This document shows positions 1 to 8,002 of a stretch of 64,000 nt of DNA, in pieces (the first letter of the stretch is position 1; the number at the start of each line of letters is the position of its first letter). Where the stretch lies: NCBI GenBank assembly GCA_023397475.1, contig JAEWUD010000043.1, forward strand, positions 26,744-90,743, written 5' to 3'. The notes under the pieces were generated by a model. The model had not been told where the DNA came from and did no database searches. It worked only from the letters and a program-made list of their open reading frames with translations. Source of the stretch: Bacillota bacterium (GTDB lineage Bacteria > Bacillota > Clostridia > Saccharofermentanales > Saccharofermentanaceae). A program made the translations under genes and the position numbers.

Positions 1-1091
1 GCAGATTCCGCCGCAGCGGCGGCGCGATGGAAGAGAGACTTCTCATCCTCCATCTTCTTCTTCAGGAGTACAACGGCCGCGACGGCCGCGAGAGTGTTGT
101 AGAAATTATGATGTCCGGGGATCGGCAACGCAACGGATACTTCATCGCCGAGATAGGACAACACGACAGGATACCCGGTATCGGAAGGTGACATCCTTCT
201 CGGCAACGCGACACCGACACGAGTTGCCTGTTCGACTACGGAACCTTCGGAAATCCATTCCTCACCCTTGGCAACATCCTCCGAGTCCCCGGTAACATCC
301 TCCGAATACTTGACGGCAAACGCTGGCTTTGTACGGTGATAACCGCAGGAAGGACAGGAGAAATCACCGAGATGTCCGAAGCTTCGGGCATTGTATTCAT
401 ATTTGCCGCGGCAGAAGATACAGTACGCTGCATCCGTCGTTGTACTGCCCAAGCCCTGATTTTGGGCGTTTGTAACAGTGTTACGAGTCATTGAGGACTC
501 GTCCATGCCAAAAAACACCGATCGATCTTCTCTTCCAACGGCCAAGGACGCGACCAGCGAGTCGTCGGCGTTGAGAAGGATCTTTGCCCCCGAAGCAGCG
601 TCAAGTCCTTTGGCGAGGAAGTCTCTTGTATGGGATAATTCTCCGTAGCGATCCAGTTGATCGCGAAATAGATTCGTCACTACACATACGGCGGGATTCA
701 ATGAGCCGGCGATTTTCGAGAAGGCCGCCTCATCCGTCTCGAGAACATAAACGAAGCGCCGATCTTCGCGCTTTCCCCGGGATTCGATTCCCCGTCCTTC
801 AATCAGCGTCGTCGCCACGCCGGTCGCAAGGTTCGCACCTGACACATTCGTTATTACGGTATATCCGAGATTTGTCAGAATTGCGGTTATGATATGCGTT
901 GTCGTCGTCTTGCCGTTGGTGCCGGTGACCGTAAGAATCTCACGATTGTTCGACAGCTCCCGCAGCAAGTCCGGACAGACGCGCAAGGCAACACGTCCGG
1001 GCAACGTTGTTGCGCCCCGGCCCATGATTCGCAGTAGCCGGATGACAACCTTGCCCAAAAAGACGGCGAAGTCGATCCGAAGCTTACCCAT
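1..1091 (-). CDS. murT: Lipid II isoglutaminyl synthase subunit MurT (3' end beyond window)
   Basis: The frame is open from the ATG at 1091 down to the window edge, giving about 363 residues without the C-terminus. It reads as a Mur-ligase-like protein. A P-loop with the core TGTNGKTTTT lies near residue 56, and the segment VVTNLFRDQLDRYGE follows. Near residues 215-240 there is a four-cysteine ribbon (CIFC, then CPSCG) of the kind that marks MurT. MurT works with the glutaminase GatD to amidate the glutamate of lipid II in Gram-positive peptidoglycan. The start codon overlaps the carA stop by one base (TAATG), so the two are translationally coupled. gatD would be expected just outside the window; this is inference. 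Confidence 0.93.
   Translation of the reverse strand, partial: MGKLRIDFAVFLGKVVIRLLRIMGRGATTLPGRVALRVCPDLLRELSNNREILTVTGTNGKTTTTHIITAILTNLGYTVITNVSGANLATGVATTLIEGRGIESRGKREDRRFVYVLETDEAAFSKIAGSLNPAVCVVTNLFRDQLDRYGELSHTRDFLAKGLDAASGAKILLNADDSLVASLAVGREDRSVFFGMDESSMTRNTVTNAQNQGLGSTTTDAAYCIFCRGKYEYNARSFGHLGDFSCPSCGYHRTKPAFAVKYSEDVTGDSEDVAKGEEWISEGSVVEQATRVGVALPRRMSPSDTGYPVVLSYLGDEVSVALPIPGHHNFYNTLAAVAAVVLLKKKMEDEKSLFHRAAAAAES
471..485. promoter_or_regulatory. Near-palindrome related to two intergenic 15-bp sites
   Basis: TGTAACAGTGTTACG inside murT differs by one base from the consensus TGTAACAnTGTTACA, which occurs perfectly at 7908-7922 and 12264-12278. Because it lies inside a coding region it may be chance, although a 13-of-14 match is unlikely in 64 kb. 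Confidence 0.3.
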
Positions 1092-2290
1092 TACGCGCGA
1101 TCCGTCCTCTTCTTATCGTCATCAATTATTTGGAGAAACTCCTCAAACAGATAGTTATTATCCCACGGTCCGGGAGCGCCCTCAGGATGATACTGCACAG
1201 TAAATACCGGTTTATTCAAGTATCTCAATCCCTCAATCGATCCGTCATTCATGTTGACGTGGCTGATCTCGCAGATCTCGGGGGATAACGTCTCATCCGT
1301 CACCACATATCCATGATTCTGTGACGTGATGTATACGCGATCGGCACGCAGATCCTTCACCGGGTGGTTGATTCCGCGATGTCCGTAACGAAGCTTGTGT
1401 GTGTCAGCTCCCGTCGCGAGTGCCATCAGCTGATGCCCGAGACAAATTCCCATCACAGGAGTATCCGAAGCGTACAGCTTGGCAATCTCGCGGATCGCGG
1501 GGCCGCAATTCTTCGGGTCTCCGGGGCCGTTCGAGAGCAGAACTCCGTCGAAGCCTCCCGATAGGATCGTCTCCGCGGATGTATCCCAAGGAAAGGCCGT
1601 CACTTCGCAATTACGCTCCGTAAGGTTCCAGATGATATTCTGCTTCACACCAAAGTCCATAAGCGCGATTCGATAGGACGGCTTGTGGTCGGATTCTCCC
1701 GTTGTCGCAGGCTGGAGCTCGGTTCTTTGACCGGACGTGCGCGTACGCGATGCCGCGTCCCCGTTCCAGCCCTTCGTACCGGCGGGAAAAACCGTCTTCT
1801 CTTTCCGGCTGACCATCGGAACCAGCTGAGAACCATCATAGGTAGCGAGTCTCGTGAGGGCCGCTTCCTTATCGATCGAAGACTCAGTTCCGTCTGTGAG
1901 CAGTCCAAGCATCGTGCCGTGTTCGCGTATCAGAAGAGTCAAGGCACGCGTATCGATTCCGGAAATACCGGGGATGTTGTTGCGAAGGAGATACTTCTCC
2001 AAATCCTCGGCGTTACGTTCATCGCCCTCCGTGATCGTCAGATCGCGAACGATGAAGGCCTCCACCCAAGGACGATCCGATTCGGATGTATTCTCGAAAA
2101 CGCCGTAGTTTCCGATGATCGGCGAAGCCATGGTAATCGCCTGGCCTGCGTACGATGCATCTGTCAGAAGCTCGAGGTATCCTGTCACTCCGGTGTTGAA
2201 TACCACTTCGCAGATTGCGTCACGCTTCGCTCCGAAGCGAAACCCTTCAAAAACCGTTCCGTCGCTCAAGATCAGACATGCATTTCCCAT
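1091..2290 (-). CDS. carA: Carbamoyl-phosphate synthase small subunit (glutaminase)
   Basis: CarA hydrolyses glutamine to feed ammonia to CarB for carbamoyl phosphate (arginine and pyrimidine synthesis). The N-terminal CarA domain opens NACLILSDGTVFEG. The class I glutaminase domain carries the nucleophile motif GICLGHQ and the HxE motif in QYHPEGAPGP. An ATG at 2305 is also in frame, but GGAGGG sits just before the ATG at 2290, so I use that (399 aa). A linker of about 25 residues rich in Thr/Ser/Arg between the two domains makes the protein slightly longer than typical CarA. carB is not adjacent; the downstream partner is murT, so the operon mixes nitrogen transfer with wall amidation. Confidence 0.95.
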   Translation of the reverse strand: MGNACLILSDGTVFEGFRFGAKRDAICEVVFNTGVTGYLELLTDASYAGQAITMASPIIGNYGVFENTSESDRPWVEAFIVRDLTITEGDERNAEDLEKYLLRNNIPGISGIDTRALTLLIREHGTMLGLLTDGTESSIDKEAALTRLATYDGSQLVPMVSRKEKTVFPAGTKGWNGDAASRTRTSGQRTELQPATTGESDHKPSYRIALMDFGVKQNIIWNLTERNCEVTAFPWDTSAETILSGGFDGVLLSNGPGDPKNCGPAIREIAKLYASDTPVMGICLGHQLMALATGADTHKLRYGHRGINHPVKDLRADRVYITSQNHGYVVTDETLSPEICEISHVNMNDGSIEGLRYLNKPVFTVQYHPEGAPGPWDNNYLFEEFLQIIDDDKKRTDRA

Positions 2291-2440
2291 ATTCCCTCCA
2301 GACATTGTTCCATCTTCTATCGCCAGACGCCACTCTTCGTCAACCGTGCGATGGTTTTCGAAGATATTGGGTCAGTTCCTCGTATTTGGATACGTATTTT
2401 ATCATGTTTGACGCGAAAATGATATTGCAATCTCAAAGGC

Positions 2441-3202
2441 TCATTCCTGCATATGCGCGATAATAAGCAGCCGATGCGTTCCCACACCTGTCGGCGTACA
2501 GGTGATTAGTGTGATCTGTATGCCCGATCCGTCATCCGATTGGATATAGTCACCCAATAAAGAAGGATCTAGCTCAGGAATAATCTCATCAACAACATAC
2601 GTAAACGTAAATCCATTTATATCTGCGATTTGTATCTCATCTCCGAGTTCGACCTCGCCTAAGCGATTGAAAAGGCTCCCGTAGGCCTTCATACGATGTC
2701 CGAGTATTACACAATTGCCTGCGTCACCTGGAAGGACTGTCTCCTCGAGATGACCGGCTCCATATCGGAGGGGGATTACATCCGCGGAGTCCAGTAAGGG
2801 AAGATACAACGCAATGGCATCGATCTTAATCGTCCCGATCGCCGTTAGTACCACATCCTCCGGAAGCGGCGCTACCGTGATCTCCGCAGAAAGCGCCGTT
2901 GGATCTGTTGATGCAATCATCTCCGGTTGCGTGAAAACTTCATATTCCTCTCCGTTTACAGCCAATTCGTCGCGTTTAACAACAAGAGTCACTTGCCCCG
3001 CCGATATTCCCTGCAATACACTCTCTGTTTTCTTATCCCGCAGATATTGCATCACAGGATCCCACACAAATAACACCGCTGCGATAAGCAAGAAGAGTAC
3101 CGCGCCGGCTGTTGCGATCCTCTCCGGAATCGAGAAACGGGACTTCGGAGACCGTGTCTTTACACTTTCCTCGCCGCCGGATTCAGGGTTCCTTTTCTTC
3201 AT
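2441..3202 (-). CDS. Sortase family transpeptidase (class D-like)
   Basis: This is a 253-aa protein with one N-terminal membrane helix (about residues 30-48) and a sortase fold. The catalytic set is visible: His in VILGHRM, Cys in LITCTPTG, Arg in THRLL. The short LITCTPTGVGTHRL block and the single N-terminal anchor resemble class D sortases, which attach LPXTG-type proteins to peptidoglycan. The class is inferred from memory of motifs. The gene is divergent from dnaA, at a place usually held by rpmH/rnpA. AGGAGA precedes the ATG. No LPXTG substrate is adjacent; the nearest ones are in the pilus locus after 39.8 kb. Confidence 0.85.
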   Translation of the reverse strand: MKKRNPESGGEESVKTRSPKSRFSIPERIATAGAVLFLLIAAVLFVWDPVMQYLRDKKTESVLQGISAGQVTLVVKRDELAVNGEEYEVFTQPEMIASTDPTALSAEITVAPLPEDVVLTAIGTIKIDAIALYLPLLDSADVIPLRYGAGHLEETVLPGDAGNCVILGHRMKAYGSLFNRLGEVELGDEIQIADINGFTFTYVVDEIIPELDPSLLGDYIQSDDGSGIQITLITCTPTGVGTHRLLIIAHMQE

Positions 3203-3300
3203 GTGGATCTCCTATCGACGTACTTCGCATTAAAAGCCTATTTTTCTTCACCTATTATAACAAATAAGGGTCCCGTATGCTTTCCCTTTGACCGGATTTC

Positions 3301-3309
3301 TGCTATCAT
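3301..3309 (+). promoter_or_regulatory. Probable dnaA promoter, extended -10
   Basis: TGCTATCAT is an extended -10 (TGn plus 5/6 of TATAAT) about 69 bp before the dnaA ATG. No good -35 is placed upstream. The same TGnTATAAT style recurs at 7566, 30171, 33413 and 54857. No perfect DnaA box is seen between 3203 and 3377. Confidence 0.4.
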
Positions 3310-3377
3310 AGGTTTACTTTTTGGGCTTGATATTGGGGTTTTTCCGCGTTTCGCGGTAGTAGGAGAGCGTAACACAT

Positions 3378-4739
3378 ATGCAAGAAGCTGAGATGACGGG
3401 TCTGTGGAAGAAGGTAACCGATCTGCTGACCAATGAGCTGTCTGAAGTCAGCATGAAGACCTGGATTCTTCCCATGCAGCCTGTGTTTGCCGATGATAAG
3501 GTCTTCATCCTATCCGTTCCGGATTCTTTCTCCTACTCGTATGTCATACAGTGGAAGAGCTTGATTTCCAACACCTTTCAGATTGTTACCAAGAGGACGC
3601 TGGAGATTCAGATCGCCGTCAGCGGATCACAGGAGATTCTGGATGCGATTCGTCGCCAGACGACTCCTTTGCCTGTGGCCTCCGGTTCATCGACCGAAGT
3701 CTCGCCGAAGATCGCGGATCGTTTGAATCCTCAATACACATTTGATGCGTTTATTGTCGGTTCCGGCAACCGCTTCGCACATGCCGCGTGTGTTGCCGTA
3801 GCAGAGAAGCTCGGCGGTCGCAACTACAATCCTCTCTTCCTCTATGGTGGCTCCGGATTGGGCAAGACACACCTCATGCACTCCATCGGTAACTATGTTA
3901 CACATCGACGCCCGGAGAAGAAGGTCATTTATGTTCAGTGCGAACAGTTCGTCAATGAATTTATCTCCGCAATCAAGGAGATTTCTTACGACGATTTTCG
4001 AGAGAAATACCGTAACGCCGATCTTCTTCTGATCGACGACATACAGTTTATCGAGGGCAAAGAACAGATGCAGATCGAGTTCTTCCATACATTCAACGCC
4101 CTTCATGAAGCTGGCAAACATATCGTAATGACCTGTGATAAGCCGCCGCAGAGCCTTGCCTCGCTCGAAGAGCGCCTTCGCACCAGATTCTCCTCGGGAC
4201 TGATTGTCGATATTCAGCCCCCGGACTATGAGACGCGCTTTGCTATCCTTACGCGCCGGGCGCAACAGAACAATGTGACTGTCCCGGAAGACGTCCTCGA
4301 TTATATCGCCGCGAATATCGCGTCCAATATCCGGGAACTTGACGGAGCGTTCAACACGGTACTGGCCTATAGTTTACTGGCCGGTTCCGTAGATCTTGAA
4401 GTCGCAACTGCCGCGCTTAAAGACATTATCCAACCCAAGCCGAGTCGCCAGCTGACCGCACAAATGATTATGGAAGTTGTTTCAAGATACTATAATGTCT
4501 CTGTCGGAGAGATTCTTTCAAATCGCAGAAGTCAGGACGTCACCCTGCCCCGTCAGGTTGCAATGTATATGTGCCGTTTTGTTCTCAATATGACATTCCC
4601 GAAGATTGGTGAAGCCTTTGGCGGTAAAGATCACACTACGGTAATCCATGCCTGCAACAAGGTTTCCGCAGATCTCAACAGTATTACATCCTCCCTTTCG
4701 AGAGATATTGAAGAGATTAAGAAAAGATTGCTGGCCTAA
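3378..4739 (+). CDS. dnaA: Chromosomal replication initiator DnaA
   Basis: DnaA is the AAA+ initiator that binds 9-mer DnaA boxes and opens the origin. At 453 aa it is the usual size. Domain I is at the N-terminus. A short linker follows, then the ATPase with Walker A GGSGLGKTH and Walker B LLIDDIQF. The C-terminal DNA-binding domain contains the signature DHTTVIHAC. AGGAGA lies about 11 bases before the ATG. Downstream is a 460-bp gap with perfect DnaA boxes, then dnaN. Confidence 0.98.
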   Translation: MQEAEMTGLWKKVTDLLTNELSEVSMKTWILPMQPVFADDKVFILSVPDSFSYSYVIQWKSLISNTFQIVTKRTLEIQIAVSGSQEILDAIRRQTTPLPVASGSSTEVSPKIADRLNPQYTFDAFIVGSGNRFAHAACVAVAEKLGGRNYNPLFLYGGSGLGKTHLMHSIGNYVTHRRPEKKVIYVQCEQFVNEFISAIKEISYDDFREKYRNADLLLIDDIQFIEGKEQMQIEFFHTFNALHEAGKHIVMTCDKPPQSLASLEERLRTRFSSGLIVDIQPPDYETRFAILTRRAQQNNVTVPEDVLDYIAANIASNIRELDGAFNTVLAYSLLAGSVDLEVATAALKDIIQPKPSRQLTAQMIMEVVSRYYNVSVGEILSNRRSQDVTLPRQVAMYMCRFVLNMTFPKIGEAFGGKDHTTVIHACNKVSADLNSITSSLSRDIEEIKKRLLA

Positions 4740-5165
4740 TTGTTATCCACAGTTTTCTGTCGACATGTGGATAACTTCCGGTGGATTCTCTGTTCATGAA
4801 TTGAGGACAAAATCACCCCTGTGAAGTGCTCGAATAACCCCTCTCTTTTCCCCTGTTAATCCCACAGGTATTTCACATGGGAAATACCGTTATATCAGCG
4901 CTTTTCAGGATTCTCCACTGGATTCACACACCATAAGAAGAAGGCGAAGATAATTCTTTATCTTTTTGTATATAGCGAAAAGCTCCACGAGGATTTTTCT
5001 TAAGATTCTAAAATTGACAACATAAGAATTGTGGATAACTGTATTTCAAGAAAATCAATAATACATTTCATTTTTATTACAAGAATAAAACAAGATAATC
5101 TCGAGGAATAAACCAATCATTCGAAGTTTTTACCTAAGAAAGCTGATTTTTGACAAAATTTTTCG
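4740..5165. other. Replication origin region (oriC) with DnaA boxes
   Basis: The gap between dnaA and dnaN has perfect DnaA boxes TTATCCACA at 4743-4751 and, in reverse orientation (TGTGGATAA), at 4766-4774 and 5030-5038. The first two face each other 14 bp apart. From about 4950 to 5170 the DNA is strongly AT-rich, which suits an unwinding element. The boxes and the AT-richness are seen directly; function as origin follows from the conserved dnaA-oriC-dnaN arrangement in Firmicutes. Replication genes read away from this point on both sides. Confidence 0.85.
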
Positions 5166-5171
5166 TATAAT
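5166..5171 (+). promoter_or_regulatory. dnaN -10 box
   Basis: A perfect TATAAT lies 29 bp before the dnaN ATG. A perfect TTGACA at 5150-5155 is only 10 bp away, too close to act as its -35. The hexamer at the proper distance (5143-5148, CTGATT) is poor. Confidence 0.5.
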
Positions 5172-5200
5172 AGATGAAATAAAAGCGTGGAGGTACTCCA

Positions 5201-6307
5201 ATGAAATTCATATGCTCCAGAGATCGTCTGGTAGAATCGATATCCATTGTGCAGAAGGCTGTTTCTACGCGTTCTACATTGCCGATTCTTGATGGAATTC
5301 TGATCGAAGCTGTAAGCGGAGAAGGTGTCAAGCTTACCGGTTATGATCTTGAGACAGGTATTGAGAGTTCACTTGAGTCGGATGTGACAGAGAGTGGAGC
5401 GATAGTAGTTAATTCCCGTTTGATCGGTGAGATTGTTCGCAAATTACCCGATCAGCAGGTTGTGATTGAGAGTAACTCTTCTCTTCAAATCAGCATAGAG
5501 AGCGGATCCTCGGTTTTCTCGATCAAGGGAATGTCCGCGGAGAGTTATCCGAAGATTCCTACGGTTCTTGATGCCGAGAAGATTTCGATCTCCCAGAATC
5601 TTCTGAAAGATATGATAAGACAGACGATTTTCGCGGTATCTACCGATGAGAGTCGCCCCACACTTAACGGCTGCTTCTTCCGATGTGACGGATTCGCAAT
5701 CGAGATGGTAGCCATTGATGGGTTCCGTCTTGCTCTTCGTAAACAAGTCGTCGGTGAAGGATTACCTTCCATGAAGTTCATTATCCCCGGCAAGGCCCTG
5801 CATGAAGTAGGTCGTATTCTTACCGGCAAGGATACCGAAGTTGTCATTTATTCCTCTCTGAACCATATTCTCTTTGATACGGGAAGTGTTCGGATTGTAT
5901 CCCGATTGATTCAGGGCGAGTATATGAATTATCAGGCAATTCTGCCCAAGACCTCGAATACGACCATGCTCGTAGCTCCTGCGTCCATGTTGAATGCTAT
6001 CGAGAGAGCATCTCTGATCATTCTCTCCGAAGATCGCAGATGTCCTGTCCAACTCTCCATGCCGGATGATGAGACCTTGGTGATCAATGCCAGCACAGAG
6101 GTCGGTACCTTGCACGAAGAGATTCCCGTTACCATCAGCGGGGAGAGAATCGATATCGATTTCAATCCCCGGTATTTTATCGACGCGTTGCGCGTTATTG
6201 ATAAGGAAGAGATCTCGATTATATTCAACGGAAGCAACGGACCCTGTATTCTGAAGCCTACCGAGGGTGAAGATTTCTCGTATCTCGTACTTCCCTTACG
6301 ACGCTAA
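5201..6307 (+). CDS. dnaN: DNA polymerase III sliding clamp (beta subunit)
   Basis: This is a 368-aa three-domain clamp that tethers the replicative polymerase. It starts MKFICSRDRLVESI and contains the segment TRSTLPILDGILIEA typical of domain 1. It ends LKPTEGEDFSYLVLPLRR, matching the family C-terminus. GGAGGT lies 6 bases before the ATG. It is followed 11 bp later by recF. The S4-domain gene yaaA often found between dnaN and recF in Firmicutes is absent. Confidence 0.98.
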   Translation: MKFICSRDRLVESISIVQKAVSTRSTLPILDGILIEAVSGEGVKLTGYDLETGIESSLESDVTESGAIVVNSRLIGEIVRKLPDQQVVIESNSSLQISIESGSSVFSIKGMSAESYPKIPTVLDAEKISISQNLLKDMIRQTIFAVSTDESRPTLNGCFFRCDGFAIEMVAIDGFRLALRKQVVGEGLPSMKFIIPGKALHEVGRILTGKDTEVVIYSSLNHILFDTGSVRIVSRLIQGEYMNYQAILPKTSNTTMLVAPASMLNAIERASLIILSEDRRCPVQLSMPDDETLVINASTEVGTLHEEIPVTISGERIDIDFNPRYFIDALRVIDKEEISIIFNGSNGPCILKPTEGEDFSYLVLPLRR

Positions 6308-6318
6308 GCGACTGACTT

Positions 6319-7554
6319 ATGCAGATTACTCAGGTTCAATTAGAGAATTTTCGCAATTACAGAAGGCTCGACATTTCCGTTGGGCCTTCTATTAATGTGT
6401 TCTTTGGGGAGAATGCTCAGGGGAAAACAAACCTGATCGAAGCAATTTACCTTTGCGCCTGTGCAAGATCCCATCGCACGGCACGCGACCGTGAGATGAT
6501 TTATCATGGGGAAGATGGATACAAGGTCACCCTTTCGATACATTCTGATGCTCGAAAAGATTCTTCAGGGCAGAGAAATGAATACGAAGAGACAGTCTTT
6601 CTCCAATACATTGATGCGGTACAAACTCCCGAAGGACTTCGTAAGGCAAGACGGGTTGTGGGCCAGGATGGAGTTCCCTTTGAGAGAATCAGCGATTTCA
6701 TCGGAATTTTTCACGCGGTTATCTTTGCGCCCGAAGATTTGTTGCTCATCAAGGAAGGACCTTCCGTACGCAGACGGTATCTTGATCTGTTGATCTCGCA
6801 GGTTCGTCCGACGTATTTTTTTGATTTACAGACCTATGCCAAGATTCTGATGCAGCGTAATCGTACATTGAAGATGCTACGCCAACAGAAAGGGCTGCAT
6901 GAACTATCTTCATTAGAAAAGAGTGAGATCGAAATATGGGATTACCCTCTGGCGCAGGTTGGCGCCAGGATGATCAGGGAAAGAATCTATTTTGCACAGA
7001 AGGTACAGCTCTTCGCCGGGGAGAAGCATGAGCAGATATCCGGTGGCAAAGAGAGACTTTTTGTAAGGTATCGGACGATCTCCGGTTTATCTACGGAGGA
7101 CGACAAGACAACCCAAGAGATTGAAGAGATCCTCTTAAAACGCTGGAAATCAACGCATCAAGAGGATTATGAGAAGGGTAGTACGACGTTCGGTCCTCAC
7201 AGAGATGACTTGGAAATGTCACTCGATGGGGATGGTCTTCGCTCTTTCGCTTCCCAGGGCCAACAACGATCCGCCGCACTCGCGATGAAGCTTGCGGAGT
7301 TAATGATTCTTCGTGAAGAAACGGGTGAGAATCCGGTTCTTCTATTAGATGATGTTTTCAGCGAACTGGATTCCGGTCGCAGATCCTGTCTGTTGCAGAA
7401 CATCGGCGATGCGCAGGTCTTTATCTCCTGTACGGATCGGACGTTCATAGAGAGAGAGCTTTATGACAGTTGCGATAAGGATCCGGTATGTGACGTAAAT
7501 CAGAGAGTTATCCGCTTTTTCGAGGTATGCGATGGCTCGGTGGAGGCACGTTAG
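6319..7554 (+). CDS. recF: DNA replication and repair protein RecF
   Basis: RecF is an SMC/ABC-type ATPase that helps load RecA at single-strand gaps. The protein has 411 aa, somewhat longer than the usual 360-375. It shows Walker A GENAQGKTN, the RecF motif RRYLDLLISQV, the signature region FASQGQQRSAALAMKLAE and Walker B LLLDDVFSELD. No strong Shine-Dalgarno precedes the ATG 11 bp after dnaN, so translation is probably coupled. The extra length is mostly a charged insertion around residues 250-290 and a tail of about 25 residues. Confidence 0.97.
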   Translation: MQITQVQLENFRNYRRLDISVGPSINVFFGENAQGKTNLIEAIYLCACARSHRTARDREMIYHGEDGYKVTLSIHSDARKDSSGQRNEYEETVFLQYIDAVQTPEGLRKARRVVGQDGVPFERISDFIGIFHAVIFAPEDLLLIKEGPSVRRRYLDLLISQVRPTYFFDLQTYAKILMQRNRTLKMLRQQKGLHELSSLEKSEIEIWDYPLAQVGARMIRERIYFAQKVQLFAGEKHEQISGGKERLFVRYRTISGLSTEDDKTTQEIEEILLKRWKSTHQEDYEKGSTTFGPHRDDLEMSLDGDGLRSFASQGQQRSAALAMKLAELMILREETGENPVLLLDDVFSELDSGRRSCLLQNIGDAQVFISCTDRTFIERELYDSCDKDPVCDVNQRVIRFFEVCDGSVEAR

Positions 7555-7565
7555 TCAGACAGATA

Positions 7566-7574
7566 TGGTATAAT
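7566..7574 (+). promoter_or_regulatory. Extended -10 promoter before remB
   Basis: TGGTATAAT, an extended -10 with a perfect TATAAT, lies just after recF and about 50 bp before the remB ATG. remB and gyrB could therefore be transcribed separately from dnaN-recF. Confidence 0.45.
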
Positions 7575-7624
7575 CTCCATAGGATTCATGATGACCTTGG
7601 TCGACATGAGAAGGATGAGGAAGA

Positions 7625-7882
7625 ATGTACGTACATGTAGGCGGAGAATACTCTATATCGGATCGATTCATCATCGGAATCTTCGATCTAGACTCGATAA
7701 CGCCTCAGCAGAAAGACACCGTACATTTTCTCTCCAAAGCGGAGAAGGACGGGAGGATCGAATATATCAGCGAAGATATACCGAGATCTGTGATCCTTAC
7801 ACTTGACCGTGTTTATATTTCGCCGATTTCCGTTGCGACAATACGTAAGCGTATTTCCGAAGGTCCTCGAGGAGAAGATTAG
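7625..7882 (+). CDS. remB: RemB-like extracellular matrix regulator (DUF370)
   Basis: This is an 85-aa protein beginning MYVHVGGEYSI, followed by FIIGIFDLDS, characteristic of the RemA/RemB (YlzA/YaaB) family. In Bacillus subtilis yaaB (remB) occupies the same slot between recF and gyrB, so position and sequence agree. RemA-type proteins are DNA-binding regulators of matrix genes; the role of this copy is not shown by the sequence. AGGATGAGGAAGA lies upstream of the ATG. Confidence 0.9.
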   Translation: MYVHVGGEYSISDRFIIGIFDLDSITPQQKDTVHFLSKAEKDGRIEYISEDIPRSVILTLDRVYISPISVATIRKRISEGPRGED

Positions 7883-7907
7883 ATGCAAATCACTCGTTGC
7901 AAAACGA

Positions 7908-7922
7908 TGTAACATTGTTACA
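7908..7922. promoter_or_regulatory. Perfect palindrome TGTAACATTGTTACA upstream of gyrB
   Basis: This 15-bp perfect inverted repeat lies in the 120-bp gap between remB and gyrB. The same pattern with C in the middle is at 12264-12278, and a one-mismatch copy is at 471-485. It looks like a dimeric regulator's operator. I do not recognise the regulator. Confidence 0.55.
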
Positions 7923-8002
7923 AATCAAGAAACGGCAGACTTTATCAGAGTTCTGCCGATCATACAAGAAGTTACGACGACCAACAGGAAGGAACGAGTA
8001 AA

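Noticed and set aside
1685..2422. A 245-codon open frame on the plus strand over carA
   Set aside because: Shadow of carA; no conserved motif.
5014..5042. Second promoter in oriC from TTGACA at 5014
   Set aside because: No -10 at the right distance (AACTGT).
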